Below are positions 25,396-33,480 of a stretch of DNA of 64,000 bases, piece after piece. The DNA is from JAAFIP01 sp031367325 (GTDB lineage: Bacteria > Pseudomonadota > Gammaproteobacteria > Burkholderiales > Burkholderiaceae_C). The translations under genes were made by a program, and so were the position numbers. A model generated the notes under the pieces. The model was not told the origin of the DNA. It was given only the letters and a program-made list of their open reading frames with translations, and ran no database searches. The stretch lies in NCBI GenBank assembly GCA_031367325.1, contig JANLPQ010000032.1, positions 1 to 64,000 on the forward strand, in the 5' to 3' direction. Within the stretch, counting starts at the first letter, position 1. Each line of letters begins with the position of its first letter.

Positions 25396-25435
25396 AAGCA
25401 CCGCGTGGGCCGCGCTGGCCTTGCGGTGCTTTTTT
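25396..25435 (+). terminator. Hairpin terminator after livJ
   Basis: AAGCACCGC pairs with GCGGTGCTT and is followed by a T run (TTTTTT). Partial termination here would let the binding protein be made in excess over the permease genes. Confidence 0.85.
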
Positions 25436-25496
25436 GTCGCCCATTTGATGCGCAGTGAGGCACACGGCCTAGCATCGCTACCCCAAGGTGGAATCC

Positions 25497-26372
25497 ATGG
25501 AAATCCTACTCCAACTCATTTATAGTGGTATTGCGCTGGGCATGATTTATGCCGTCATCGCGTTTGGCTACCAGCTCACTTTTCAAACCTCTGACACGCT
25601 GAACTTTGGCCAAGGCGATGCACTGATGCTGGGTGCCATGGTGGGCCTGACATTAGTAAACGCAGGTGTCAACTACTGGCTGATGATCCCACTGGTGATT
25701 GTGTTTGGCCTGGTGCAAGGCGGTATTGTGGAGCGCATTGGTGTGCATCCTGCCATCAAAATCAAGAGTGAGTTTGGCTGGATTATGTCCACTATTGCTT
25801 TGGGTATTATTTTTAAAAACGTGGCGGAGAATATTTGGGGCCGCGACGATTTGAAGTTTCCGTCTCCATTACCCGAGTCACCGCTTAAAGTGTTTGGCGC
25901 TAACGTGCTGCCCATGGAGTTGCTGGTAGTAGCTGGTGCTGTGTTCATGATGCTGGCAGTGGAATTTTTTAACCGTAAAACAATTTACGGCAAGGCTGTC
26001 GTGGCAACCTTTAATGACCGCGATGCGGCCAAACTGATGGGTATCAATACCGGCTTGGTGATTACCTTTTCGTATGCGCTGTCATCGGCCACGGCTGGCT
26101 TTGCTGGCGTGTTGATTGCGCCGCTTACGTTGACCGGTGCCACCATGGGCGCGGTGCTGGGCCTGAAAGCTTTTGCAGTGGCCATTATTGGCGGCTTGAC
26201 CAGCGGCATGGGCATCATCGTAGGCGGCATTATTTTGGGCATTGCCGAAACCACCACAGGTTTTTATATTTCGACCGGCTACAAAGACGTACCCGGCCTC
26301 GTATTGCTGCTGCTGGTACTGGCATTTAAGCCTGCTGGTTTGTTTGGCAAAGCCGCTATCAAGAAAGTTTAA
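25497..26372 (+). CDS. livH: Branched-chain amino-acid ABC transporter permease (LivH type)
   Basis: Integral membrane permease with about eight hydrophobic segments. The N-terminus MEILLQLIYSGIALGMIYAV and the blocks TLNFGQGDALMLGAMVGL and GLKAFAVAIIGGLTSGMG are family signatures. The open frame can start three codons earlier at a GTG; the ATG at 25497 matches relatives and lies behind AAGGTGG. It is followed after 2 bp by the fused livM-livG gene. Confidence 0.93.
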   Translation: MEILLQLIYSGIALGMIYAVIAFGYQLTFQTSDTLNFGQGDALMLGAMVGLTLVNAGVNYWLMIPLVIVFGLVQGGIVERIGVHPAIKIKSEFGWIMSTIALGIIFKNVAENIWGRDDLKFPSPLPESPLKVFGANVLPMELLVVAGAVFMMLAVEFFNRKTIYGKAVVATFNDRDAAKLMGINTGLVITFSYALSSATAGFAGVLIAPLTLTGATMGAVLGLKAFAVAIIGGLTSGMGIIVGGIILGIAETTTGFYISTGYKDVPGLVLLLLVLAFKPAGLFGKAAIKKV

Positions 26373-26374
26373 CG

Positions 26375-28312
26375 ATGAATCGCAAGACCTTAATTGCCGC
26401 TGTCATCGGCATGGCACTGCTGGCTGCAGTGCCGTTATTTACCAGCAACCCGTATTACGTACACATGATCGGCACGATCATGATCTATGCTATTTTGCTG
26501 TTTGGTTTAGATATTGTGGTCGGCTATACCGGGCAGGTATCGCTGGGCCACGCAGGTTTGTTTGGTGTGGGTTCGTACACCGCAGGCGTCATGTTTATGA
26601 AGCTGGGCGCACCGCTGTGGCTCATCATCCCGGCCAGTGTGGTAGTGACTGCTGGTTTTGGTGCGCTGCTGGCGCTGCCTGCTTTGCGTGTATCAGGCCC
26701 TTATCTGGCAATGGTAACCTTGGCTTTTGGTACCATCATTCAAATTTTGATTAACGAGATGACCTTTCTTACAGAAGGTCCGTTAGGCATCAAAATTCCC
26801 AAGCCATCGTTGTTTGGTACCCAGTTGCATGAGAACGGTTTTTACTGGCTGGTGTTTGGCCTCATGACGCTGTCACTTATTGTGGTGCACCGCATCTTGA
26901 ACTCGCAGCTGGGCCGCGCATTTGAAGCGCTACGCGGTAGCCCTGTGGCGTCTGATTGTATGGGCGTGTCGGTGTACCGCTATAAGGTGTACGCCTTCGT
27001 GATCAGTGCAGGTTTTGCCGGTTTAGCGGGCGCGTTGTATTCGTATTCTGAGCAGTACATCTCGCCCAATACGTACAACAACGAACTTACCGTGCTGTTT
27101 TTGTTGGCTGTCATTATGGGTGGCCGCAAAACGCGCTCTGGTGTATTGTTAGGCGCAGCGATAATTGTGATTTTGCCCAAGCTGCTGGATGATTTAGAAA
27201 TGTTCCGTGTGGTGGCGTCGTCACTTGCTGCGCTGATGTTAGTGGGTGGTGCCATTGGCGTAGCCAAAAAAATCACCACACCTAAAGCGATGGCTATTCC
27301 CGTCATCGGCACGATAGCGCTAGCAGGGTTTTCGTACTGGTTGCAGTCGATCACTGACTGGCGTTTAAGTATCTTTGGTTTGATGATCTTGTTTGTGGTG
27401 TACTACTTGCAAGACGGTATTGTGGGTTTTGTGCGCAGCTTGTTCTTTAAGCGCAAGTCTACATCGATGGCCAGCGATCTTGACGCTGGTGACACGGGTA
27501 AAGACGCCATCATGGTGGCCGCGCATGCGGGCAGCAAAGAAACTGGCGGTGATCTGTTGGTGGCAAGCAATGTACTGATGCAGTTTGGCGGCCTTAAAGC
27601 GCTGAACAATGTGGACTTGCGCATCCAGCGCGGCACCATCCACGGTTTGATTGGCCCTAACGGCTCGGGCAAAAGCACCATGATGAACGTGCTGACGGGC
27701 ATCTATGTACCTACTGCAGGCACTATCGAGTTTGCAGGCCGCTCGGTGGTGGGCCGCACCTCGTCAGACATTGCTTTGTCGGGCATTGCACGCACGTTTC
27801 AAAACGTGCAGTTGTTTGGTGAGATGACGGCACTGCAAAACATCCAAGTGGGCTTGCACCATAGTTTTGCCAGCAATATTGCCGATGTGGCCCTGCACAC
27901 ACCGCGCTACGCACGCGAAGACAAAGCTGCTACCGAGCGCGGCTTAGGATTGCTGCGCTTTGTGGGTCTGTCTGACTTGGCTACAGAAGAAGCCCGTAAT
28001 TTGCCTTACGGCAAACAGCGCCTGCTAGAAATTGCCCGCGCGTTGGCACTAGACCCGCAACTGTTGTTGCTTGACGAACCTGCTGCAGGCCTGACTGCGC
28101 CAGACATCAAAGAACTGATCGCCATCATCCGCAAGATCCGCGACCACGGCATTACCGTGATCTTGATCGAGCACCATATGGACGTGGTGATGGAGCTGTG
28201 CGACACCGTCTCGGTGCTGGATTTCGGCCAAAAGATTGCAGAAGGCAAACCAGCAGAAGTGCAGGCCAACGAAAAAGTGATAGAGGCATATCTGGGCGGT
28301 ACCGCCCATTAA
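26375..28312 (+). CDS. Fused LivM permease-LivG ATPase of branched-chain amino-acid ABC transporter
   Basis: A 645-residue two-domain protein. Residues 1-~355 are a LivM-type permease (IYAILLFGLDIVVGYTGQVS, GRAFEALRGSPVASDCMGVS, several membrane helices). After a linker, residues ~390-645 are a LivG ATPase with Walker A GPNGSGKST (K433), the signature NLPYGKQRLLEIARAL in which the LSGGQ slot is degenerate (PYGKQ, usual for LivG), Walker B LLLLDEPAAGL and the switch His in ILIEHHMD. The fusion is continuous with no stop. Such fusions occur in Comamonadaceae. It pairs with livF, the second ATPase. Confidence 0.94.
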   Translation: MNRKTLIAAVIGMALLAAVPLFTSNPYYVHMIGTIMIYAILLFGLDIVVGYTGQVSLGHAGLFGVGSYTAGVMFMKLGAPLWLIIPASVVVTAGFGALLALPALRVSGPYLAMVTLAFGTIIQILINEMTFLTEGPLGIKIPKPSLFGTQLHENGFYWLVFGLMTLSLIVVHRILNSQLGRAFEALRGSPVASDCMGVSVYRYKVYAFVISAGFAGLAGALYSYSEQYISPNTYNNELTVLFLLAVIMGGRKTRSGVLLGAAIIVILPKLLDDLEMFRVVASSLAALMLVGGAIGVAKKITTPKAMAIPVIGTIALAGFSYWLQSITDWRLSIFGLMILFVVYYLQDGIVGFVRSLFFKRKSTSMASDLDAGDTGKDAIMVAAHAGSKETGGDLLVASNVLMQFGGLKALNNVDLRIQRGTIHGLIGPNGSGKSTMMNVLTGIYVPTAGTIEFAGRSVVGRTSSDIALSGIARTFQNVQLFGEMTALQNIQVGLHHSFASNIADVALHTPRYAREDKAATERGLGLLRFVGLSDLATEEARNLPYGKQRLLEIARALALDPQLLLLDEPAAGLTAPDIKELIAIIRKIRDHGITVILIEHHMDVVMELCDTVSVLDFGQKIAEGKPAEVQANEKVIEAYLGGTAH

Positions 28313-28330
28313 GCACCAGAGAAATACACC

Positions 28331-29047
28331 ATGTTAAGCATTAAAAACCTCGAAGCAGGCTATGGCAAAGTGCAAGTGTTGCACGGTATTTCTATGGAAG
28401 TACCCAAGGGCAAAGTGGTTACCCTTATCGGCTCTAATGGTGCTGGTAAAACCACCACCATGCGCGCTGTGTCAGGCATGATCAAACCGACCGGAGGCGA
28501 GATCAGCCTGCACGGCAAGCGCGTGGACGGGATGGAGTCCTACACCATTGCCAAGCAAGGCTTGGCCCATTCGCCCGAAGGCCGCCGCGTGTTTGCCACG
28601 ATGAGCGTGACCGACAACCTTACCTTAGGTGCTTTTCCGCGCTTAACTGGCAGCCGCCCCAAAGGCGATGTAAAGGCTGACCTAGAGAAAGCCCTAGAGC
28701 TGTTTCCGCGCCTTAAAGAGCGCCGCACACAACTGGCAGGCACGCTGTCGGGTGGCGAACAGCAAATGCTGGCCATGGCCCGCGCCATCATGCTCAATCC
28801 TGAAATTGTGTTGCTAGACGAGCCTTCGATGGGCTTGGCGCCTATTTTGGTAGAAGAGGTGTTCAACATCATCACCCGCCTTAAAAGCCAAGGCGTGACG
28901 ATGCTGCTGGTAGAGCAGTTTGCTGCAGCGGCGCTAAAAGTAGCCGACTACGGCTACGTGCTAGAGAATGGACGCATATCTGTGCATGGCCCCGCAGATA
29001 AGCTGAAAGACGATCCTGCAGTCAAAGCCGCTTACTTGGGTGGTTAA
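28331..29047 (+). CDS. livF: Branched-chain amino-acid ABC transporter ATPase (LivF)
   Basis: ABC ATPase of 238 residues: Walker A LIGSNGAGKTTTM, signature TLSGGEQQMLAMARAIM, Walker B IVLLDEPSMGLAP and switch LLVEQFAAAALKVADYGYVL, where the Gln replaces His as in LivF proteins. It starts 18 bp after the livM-livG fusion and ends the operon before a terminator hairpin. Confidence 0.95.
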   Translation: MLSIKNLEAGYGKVQVLHGISMEVPKGKVVTLIGSNGAGKTTTMRAVSGMIKPTGGEISLHGKRVDGMESYTIAKQGLAHSPEGRRVFATMSVTDNLTLGAFPRLTGSRPKGDVKADLEKALELFPRLKERRTQLAGTLSGGEQQMLAMARAIMLNPEIVLLDEPSMGLAPILVEEVFNIITRLKSQGVTMLLVEQFAAAALKVADYGYVLENGRISVHGPADKLKDDPAVKAAYLGG

Positions 29048-29116
29048 CTTGGTGGCTAACCGAGCGGTTATCTAGGCGGTTAATTTCGCTCAAGCCCCAC
29101 GCTGTTAAGCTACTAT

Positions 29117-29149
29117 GCCTTAGTGCCACAATGGTACTAAGGCGTTTTT
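29117..29149 (+). terminator. Terminator hairpin after livF
   Basis: GCCTTAGTGCCA pairs with TGGTACTAAGGC (one G-T pair) around a 3-base loop and is followed by GTTTTTATTT. Confidence 0.85.
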
Positions 29150-29165
29150 ATTTGGAAAGTCATAT

Positions 29166-29591
29166 ATGCCAATTACCAAAAGCTCTCGCGCCATGGTGGA
29201 CGAAGCCATGGCGCAGGTTACAACCTATACCGTGCGCGAAGTGCAAGCCAAGGTAGCTGCAGGCACAGCGCAAGTGGTGGATATTCGCGACATTCGTGAG
29301 CTGGACAAGGGCACCATCACAGGCAGCGTGCACGCACCACGCGGCATGCTGGAGTTTTGGGTAGACCCTGAATCGCCTTACCATAAGAAGATGTGGGCCG
29401 ATGAAAGCAAGGAGTTCATCTTGTTTTGCGGTCTAGGTTGGCGCAGCGCGCTAACTACTAAAACCTTGCAAGACATGGGTATGACTAACGTGGCGCACAT
29501 GGACGGTGGTTGGGACGAATGGGTCAAGCTGGGCGGGGTGACTGAAACACTAGAAGAGCGTAAAGCTAAAAAATTAGCGCACAACCTTTAA
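29166..29591 (+). CDS. Rhodanese-domain protein
   Basis: A single-domain rhodanese of 141 residues. The active-site cysteine is C88 in LFCGLGWRSAL, the start of the domain carries VVDIRDIREL and the end HMDGGWDEW. Rhodaneses move sulfane sulfur, but the active loop CGLGWRS is not one whose substrate I can name. No signal peptide is visible, so it should be cytoplasmic. It stands between the Liv operon terminator and the HAD gene. Confidence 0.9.
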   Translation: MPITKSSRAMVDEAMAQVTTYTVREVQAKVAAGTAQVVDIRDIRELDKGTITGSVHAPRGMLEFWVDPESPYHKKMWADESKEFILFCGLGWRSALTTKTLQDMGMTNVAHMDGGWDEWVKLGGVTETLEERKAKKLAHNL

Positions 29592-29625
29592 ATCACTATA
29601 GAGCCTAAACTTTATAGATAAAACG

Positions 29626-29676
29626 CTGGTAACCCAAGTAAAACCTGCTCAAGAAGCTATTAAAAATATAGTAAAT
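29626..29676 (-). repeat. Family A repeat ending at the HAD gene start codon
   Basis: GTAACCCAAGTAAAACCTGC then TCAAGAAGCTATTAAAAATA and TAGTAAAT runs directly into the ATG at 29677, as at aceK. Confidence 0.8.
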
Positions 29677-30351
29677 ATGGCAATGAAGTTTGATGCAGTG
29701 CTGTTTGACTGCGATGGTGTTTTGGTCGATAGCGAACCGATTACCAACCGCGTGTTGCGCGATATGTTGGCAGAACTTGGCTGGCAGATGACGGCGCAAG
29801 AATGCTTTGCTATCTTTGTCGGCCACTCTATCCTAGACCACGCTCTTTTGATTGAGAAAAACACTCGCAAACCCATGACACAAGAGTGGCTAGCACTGTT
29901 TCGTGCGCGCCGCGATGAGGCCTTGCAGGCGCAGCTGCAAGCCGTGCCGAATATTCACTTGGCAGTTAAAGCAGTTCACATGGCCACAGGTGGCTGTATA
30001 GCCGTGGCGTCAGGCGCTGACCATGGCAAGGTGATTTTGCAGTTGACCAAGGTGGGGTTGCTGCCGTACTTTGAAGGGCGCACTTTCAGTGGCATTGAAC
30101 AGCCCCGCAACAAACCATACCCCGATGTGTACTTAGCCGCTGCCAAAGCACTGGGCGTATCGATAGAACGCTGCGCTGTGATTGAAGATACACCTACTGG
30201 CGCAAGTGCGGGTGTGGCCAGTGGTGCCGCGGTATGGGGCTATGTGCCTCAGGGTGAATTTCACGCCACTGGTGCTGCACTGCAAGCAGTGGGTGTGCAG
30301 CGATTTTTTAAAGATATGGCACAGTTGCCTAATTTGCTAGGCTTAGGGTAG
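29677..30351 (+). CDS. HAD-superfamily sugar-phosphate hydrolase (beta-phosphoglucomutase/YqaB-like)
   Basis: A 224-residue subfamily IA HAD protein: motif I FDCDGVLVDSE, helical cap, motif II AVASGADHGK, motif III Lys in NKPYPDVYLAAA and motif IV AVIEDTPTGASAGVA. The DxDGVLVDSE form fits phosphoglucomutase-like or sugar-phosphate phosphatases. It lies just before xylB, so a pentose-related phosphatase is possible but not shown. Its immediate leader is a family A repeat and there is no clear ribosome-binding site, so an internal start at the third codon is possible. Confidence 0.88.
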   Translation: MAMKFDAVLFDCDGVLVDSEPITNRVLRDMLAELGWQMTAQECFAIFVGHSILDHALLIEKNTRKPMTQEWLALFRARRDEALQAQLQAVPNIHLAVKAVHMATGGCIAVASGADHGKVILQLTKVGLLPYFEGRTFSGIEQPRNKPYPDVYLAAAKALGVSIERCAVIEDTPTGASAGVASGAAVWGYVPQGEFHATGAALQAVGVQRFFKDMAQLPNLLGLG

Positions 30352-30418
30352 TATCCAAACTTCAATGCATCTGTCGATGGCAACAAAATATGCCTCGTTT
30401 TTTTAAATACTTAGTTCG

Positions 30419-31927
30419 ATGACTTTACAAACTTACCTCGGGATTGATCTAGGCACATCAGAGCTAAAAGTTTTGCTGATTGACGAGCAAGGTGCGGCAC
30501 TGGGTAGCGCCAGCGCGCCCTTAGCGATTAGCCAGCCGCACGCAGGTTGGTCTGAGCAAGACCCCATGTCGTGGGTACATGCCATGGTGGCGGCTTGTGC
30601 TAGTCTGCGCCAGCAGTATCCTGCCCAGTATGCCGCCGTACAAGGCATTGGCCTATCAGGTCAAATGCACGGGGCTACTTTGCTCAATAAAAACAATGCA
30701 GTGCTCAGACCGTGCATGTTATGGAACGACACCCGCAGCGCGCAGGAATGCATCGATTTAAAACGCGCGTGTCCGCAATTAGAAGAGATTACCGGCAACT
30801 TGGCCATGCCAGGATTTACCGCGCCTAAAGTGCAATGGGTAAGGCACCACGAACCTGAAATTTTCGCCCAAATTGCCAAAGTATTGCTGCCTAAAGATTT
30901 CTTAAGACTGCATCTGACGGGCGACTATGTGAGCGATATGTCGGATGCCGCTGGTACGCTGTGGCTAGACGTAGCCCGCAGAGACTGGTCTGACGCCATG
31001 CTGGCTGCCACGGGTCTTGCGCGGCACCATATGCCGCGCTTGGTAGAAGGCAGTGATGTGTCGGGGCATTTGTCTGCAGATGCAGCCAAACAACTCGGCT
31101 TGAACGCTGGCATACCAGTAGCAGGCGGTGCAGGCGACAATGCTGCAAGTGCTATAGGTCTGGGCATCATCAGCCCCGGCGATGGCTTTTTATCGCTGGG
31201 CACCAGCGGAGTGATTTTTTTAGCTACAGAAAAATTTGCACCCAACCCTGCTAACGCAGTGCATGCGTTTTGCCATGCGCTGCCAAATGCATGGCACCAG
31301 ATGGCGGTCATGCTGTCAGCAGCTAGCTGCCTGCGATGGGTCACCCAGCTAACGGGCTCAGCTGATGAGGCTACTTTGCTGCAAGCCGTGGCGCAACTGA
31401 GCGACCTAGAGCGGGCCAACGCGCCGCTATTTTTACCTTATCTTTCTGGCGAAAGAACCCCGCACAACGATGCTGATGCTACTGGCGTATTCATGGGATT
31501 GCGCCATACGCACAGCTCTGCGCACCTAGGCTATGCCGTCATCGAAGGTGTCGGGTTCGGCTTGCTCGACGGTATGAATGCGCTGCGCCAAGCTGGGGGT
31601 AGCGCACAGCAATTGCAGTTAGTGGGCGGCGGGTCTAAAAGTGCACTGTGGGCACAACTGTTGGCTAATATTTTGGATATAAAGATTGCAACCTACAAGG
31701 TTAGCAGTGTGGGTGCAGCGCTAGGTGCTGCGCGTTTGGGGCAATTGGCTGTAGAAGGCAGCGACGCTGCATCAGTAGCCCGTATTTGCACCCAGCATGA
31801 GGTAGAGCAGGTGTACACGCCCAATACAGCAGTGCGCAGTGATTTGATGCTGCGCTACGCACGTTTTAAAGCACTGTACGCCGCGCTCAAACCCACCTTT
31901 GCCACCCATGCTGCTGCGCGTGCATAA
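30419..31927 (+). CDS. xylB: Xylulokinase
   Basis: FGGY-family kinase phosphorylating D-xylulose to xylulose 5-phosphate. The N-terminal phosphate loop is YLGIDLGTSELKVLLID, the sugar-binding region GLSGQMHGATLL and MLWNDTRSAQE, and the second phosphate loop ISPGDGFLSLGTSGVIF with GGGSKSALWAQLLANIL near the C-terminus. The protein is 502 residues, slightly longer than usual because of a short C-terminal tail. xylA follows after 38 bp. No xylose transporter or XylR is in the window. Confidence 0.95.
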   Translation: MTLQTYLGIDLGTSELKVLLIDEQGAALGSASAPLAISQPHAGWSEQDPMSWVHAMVAACASLRQQYPAQYAAVQGIGLSGQMHGATLLNKNNAVLRPCMLWNDTRSAQECIDLKRACPQLEEITGNLAMPGFTAPKVQWVRHHEPEIFAQIAKVLLPKDFLRLHLTGDYVSDMSDAAGTLWLDVARRDWSDAMLAATGLARHHMPRLVEGSDVSGHLSADAAKQLGLNAGIPVAGGAGDNAASAIGLGIISPGDGFLSLGTSGVIFLATEKFAPNPANAVHAFCHALPNAWHQMAVMLSAASCLRWVTQLTGSADEATLLQAVAQLSDLERANAPLFLPYLSGERTPHNDADATGVFMGLRHTHSSAHLGYAVIEGVGFGLLDGMNALRQAGGSAQQLQLVGGGSKSALWAQLLANILDIKIATYKVSSVGAALGAARLGQLAVEGSDAASVARICTQHEVEQVYTPNTAVRSDLMLRYARFKALYAALKPTFATHAAARA

Positions 31928-31965
31928 CCAGTTTATTTTTCTAACTAATTTTTTGAGGTGACTAA

Positions 31966-33282
31966 ATGACTACTTTTTTCGGCGACATTGACAAGATTAA
32001 ATATGAAGGACCAGAGTCTTCCAACCCATTGGCTTATAAATGGTATGACGAGAACCGCATGGTGCTGGGCAAGACCATGAAAGAGCAACTGCGCATGGCA
32101 GTGTGCTACTGGCACAACTTCTGCTGGAACGGCTTTGATCCGTTTAGCCACACAGGTACGCTAGAGCGTCCGTGGTTCAAGATTGCCGACCCGATGGACA
32201 GCGCCAAAGCCAAGGCTGATGTGGCGTTTGAATTTTTTAGCAAGCTGGGGCTGCCCTACTATTCTTTTCACGACCGCGATATTGCACCAGAAGGCGCGAC
32301 ACCCCAAGAGAGCGTGAGCAACCTCAAGGCCATGGTGGACTATTTGGGACGCAAGCAGTCAGACACTGGCATCAAGCTGCTGTGGGGTACGGCTAATGCG
32401 TTCAGCAACCGCCGCTTTATGTCGGGCGCGGGCACCAACCCCAACCCCGAGATTTTTGCACTGGCTGCCCTGCAAGCGCGTGAAGCCATGAACGCTACCA
32501 AGGCACTGGGCGGTGAGAACTATGTGCTGTGGGGCGGCCGCGAAGGATACGAGACCTTGCTCAACACCAACTTGCGACAAGAGGGCTTGCAGTTTGGCCG
32601 CTTCTTGCAAATGGTGGTGGGGCATAAGCACAAGATTGGCTTGAAAGGCCATATCTTGATCGAACCCAAACCACGTGAGCCGTCCAAACACCAGTACGAC
32701 TTTGATGTGGCCACCGTGTTTGGCATGTTGCAGCAGTGGGGCTTGGAAAAAGAAGTCACAGTGAACATTGAGGCCAACCACGCCACGCTGGCAGGGCACA
32801 GCTTTGAGCACGAAATTGCCACGGCAACAGCATTGGGCATCTTCGGCTCTATCGACATGAACCGCGGCGACATGCAGTGCGGCTGGGACACCGACCAGTT
32901 TCCCAACAACGTGCCTGACACAGCCCTAGCTATGTACTACATCATGCAAAACGGCGGTTTTACGCACGGTGGTGTGAACTTTGATGCCAAGTCACGCCGC
33001 CAGTCGCTTGACCCTGTAGACATGTTTCACTCCCACATTGGCGGGGTAGATGTGACGGCACGCGGACTACTTATCGCTGAAAAATTAATCAACGATGGTA
33101 AATGGGCAGACTTTGTGAAGCAGCGCTACGCAGGCTGGCAAGCGCCTTGGGCGCAAAACGTACTGGCAGGTAAGTGCAATCTGGACGAGATTGCCGACCA
33201 TGCTTTTAAGCGCAATATCGACGAGGCACCCACCTCGGGCCGTCAAGAGTATTTAGAAAACTTGGTTAATCAGTTTTGCTAA
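31966..33282 (+). CDS. xylA: Xylose isomerase
   Basis: Metal-dependent aldose-ketose isomerase converting D-xylose to D-xylulose. Catalytic His/Asp are in YYSFHDRDIAPEG; the metal-binding block is ILIEPKPREPSKHQYDFD, and VNIEANHATLAGHSFEHE and SIDMNRGDMQCGWDTDQF follow. 438 residues corresponds to the class II, E. coli-like enzyme. A GAGGTGA ribosome-binding site precedes the ATG. It is downstream of xylB, the reverse of the enteric xylAB order. Confidence 0.96.
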   Translation: MTTFFGDIDKIKYEGPESSNPLAYKWYDENRMVLGKTMKEQLRMAVCYWHNFCWNGFDPFSHTGTLERPWFKIADPMDSAKAKADVAFEFFSKLGLPYYSFHDRDIAPEGATPQESVSNLKAMVDYLGRKQSDTGIKLLWGTANAFSNRRFMSGAGTNPNPEIFALAALQAREAMNATKALGGENYVLWGGREGYETLLNTNLRQEGLQFGRFLQMVVGHKHKIGLKGHILIEPKPREPSKHQYDFDVATVFGMLQQWGLEKEVTVNIEANHATLAGHSFEHEIATATALGIFGSIDMNRGDMQCGWDTDQFPNNVPDTALAMYYIMQNGGFTHGGVNFDAKSRRQSLDPVDMFHSHIGGVDVTARGLLIAEKLINDGKWADFVKQRYAGWQAPWAQNVLAGKCNLDEIADHAFKRNIDEAPTSGRQEYLENLVNQFC

Positions 33283-33420
33283 TTTCACACTGCCGTACAA
33301 AGGTGCTACTGCCTCTGCGCGCTGGTGTATGACAGTGCAGGTTTTACCAGTGCTTTCAAGCTAGCTTAGGCTTGCTAAAGCAGCTTTCACGGGCCGTTAA
33401 ATCTGTCACAATGCGGCTAA

Positions 33421-33442
33421 TTGACGTTTACGTAAACGTCAA
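33421..33442. promoter_or_regulatory. LiuR operator upstream of liuB
   Basis: The same perfect 22-bp palindrome as at 15938-15959 (TTGACGTTTAC plus complement), 38 bp before the liuB start codon. Confidence 0.88.
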
Positions 33443-33480
33443 TTAATTTTTCACTATTTGAAAAGTACTGAGACGACGCT

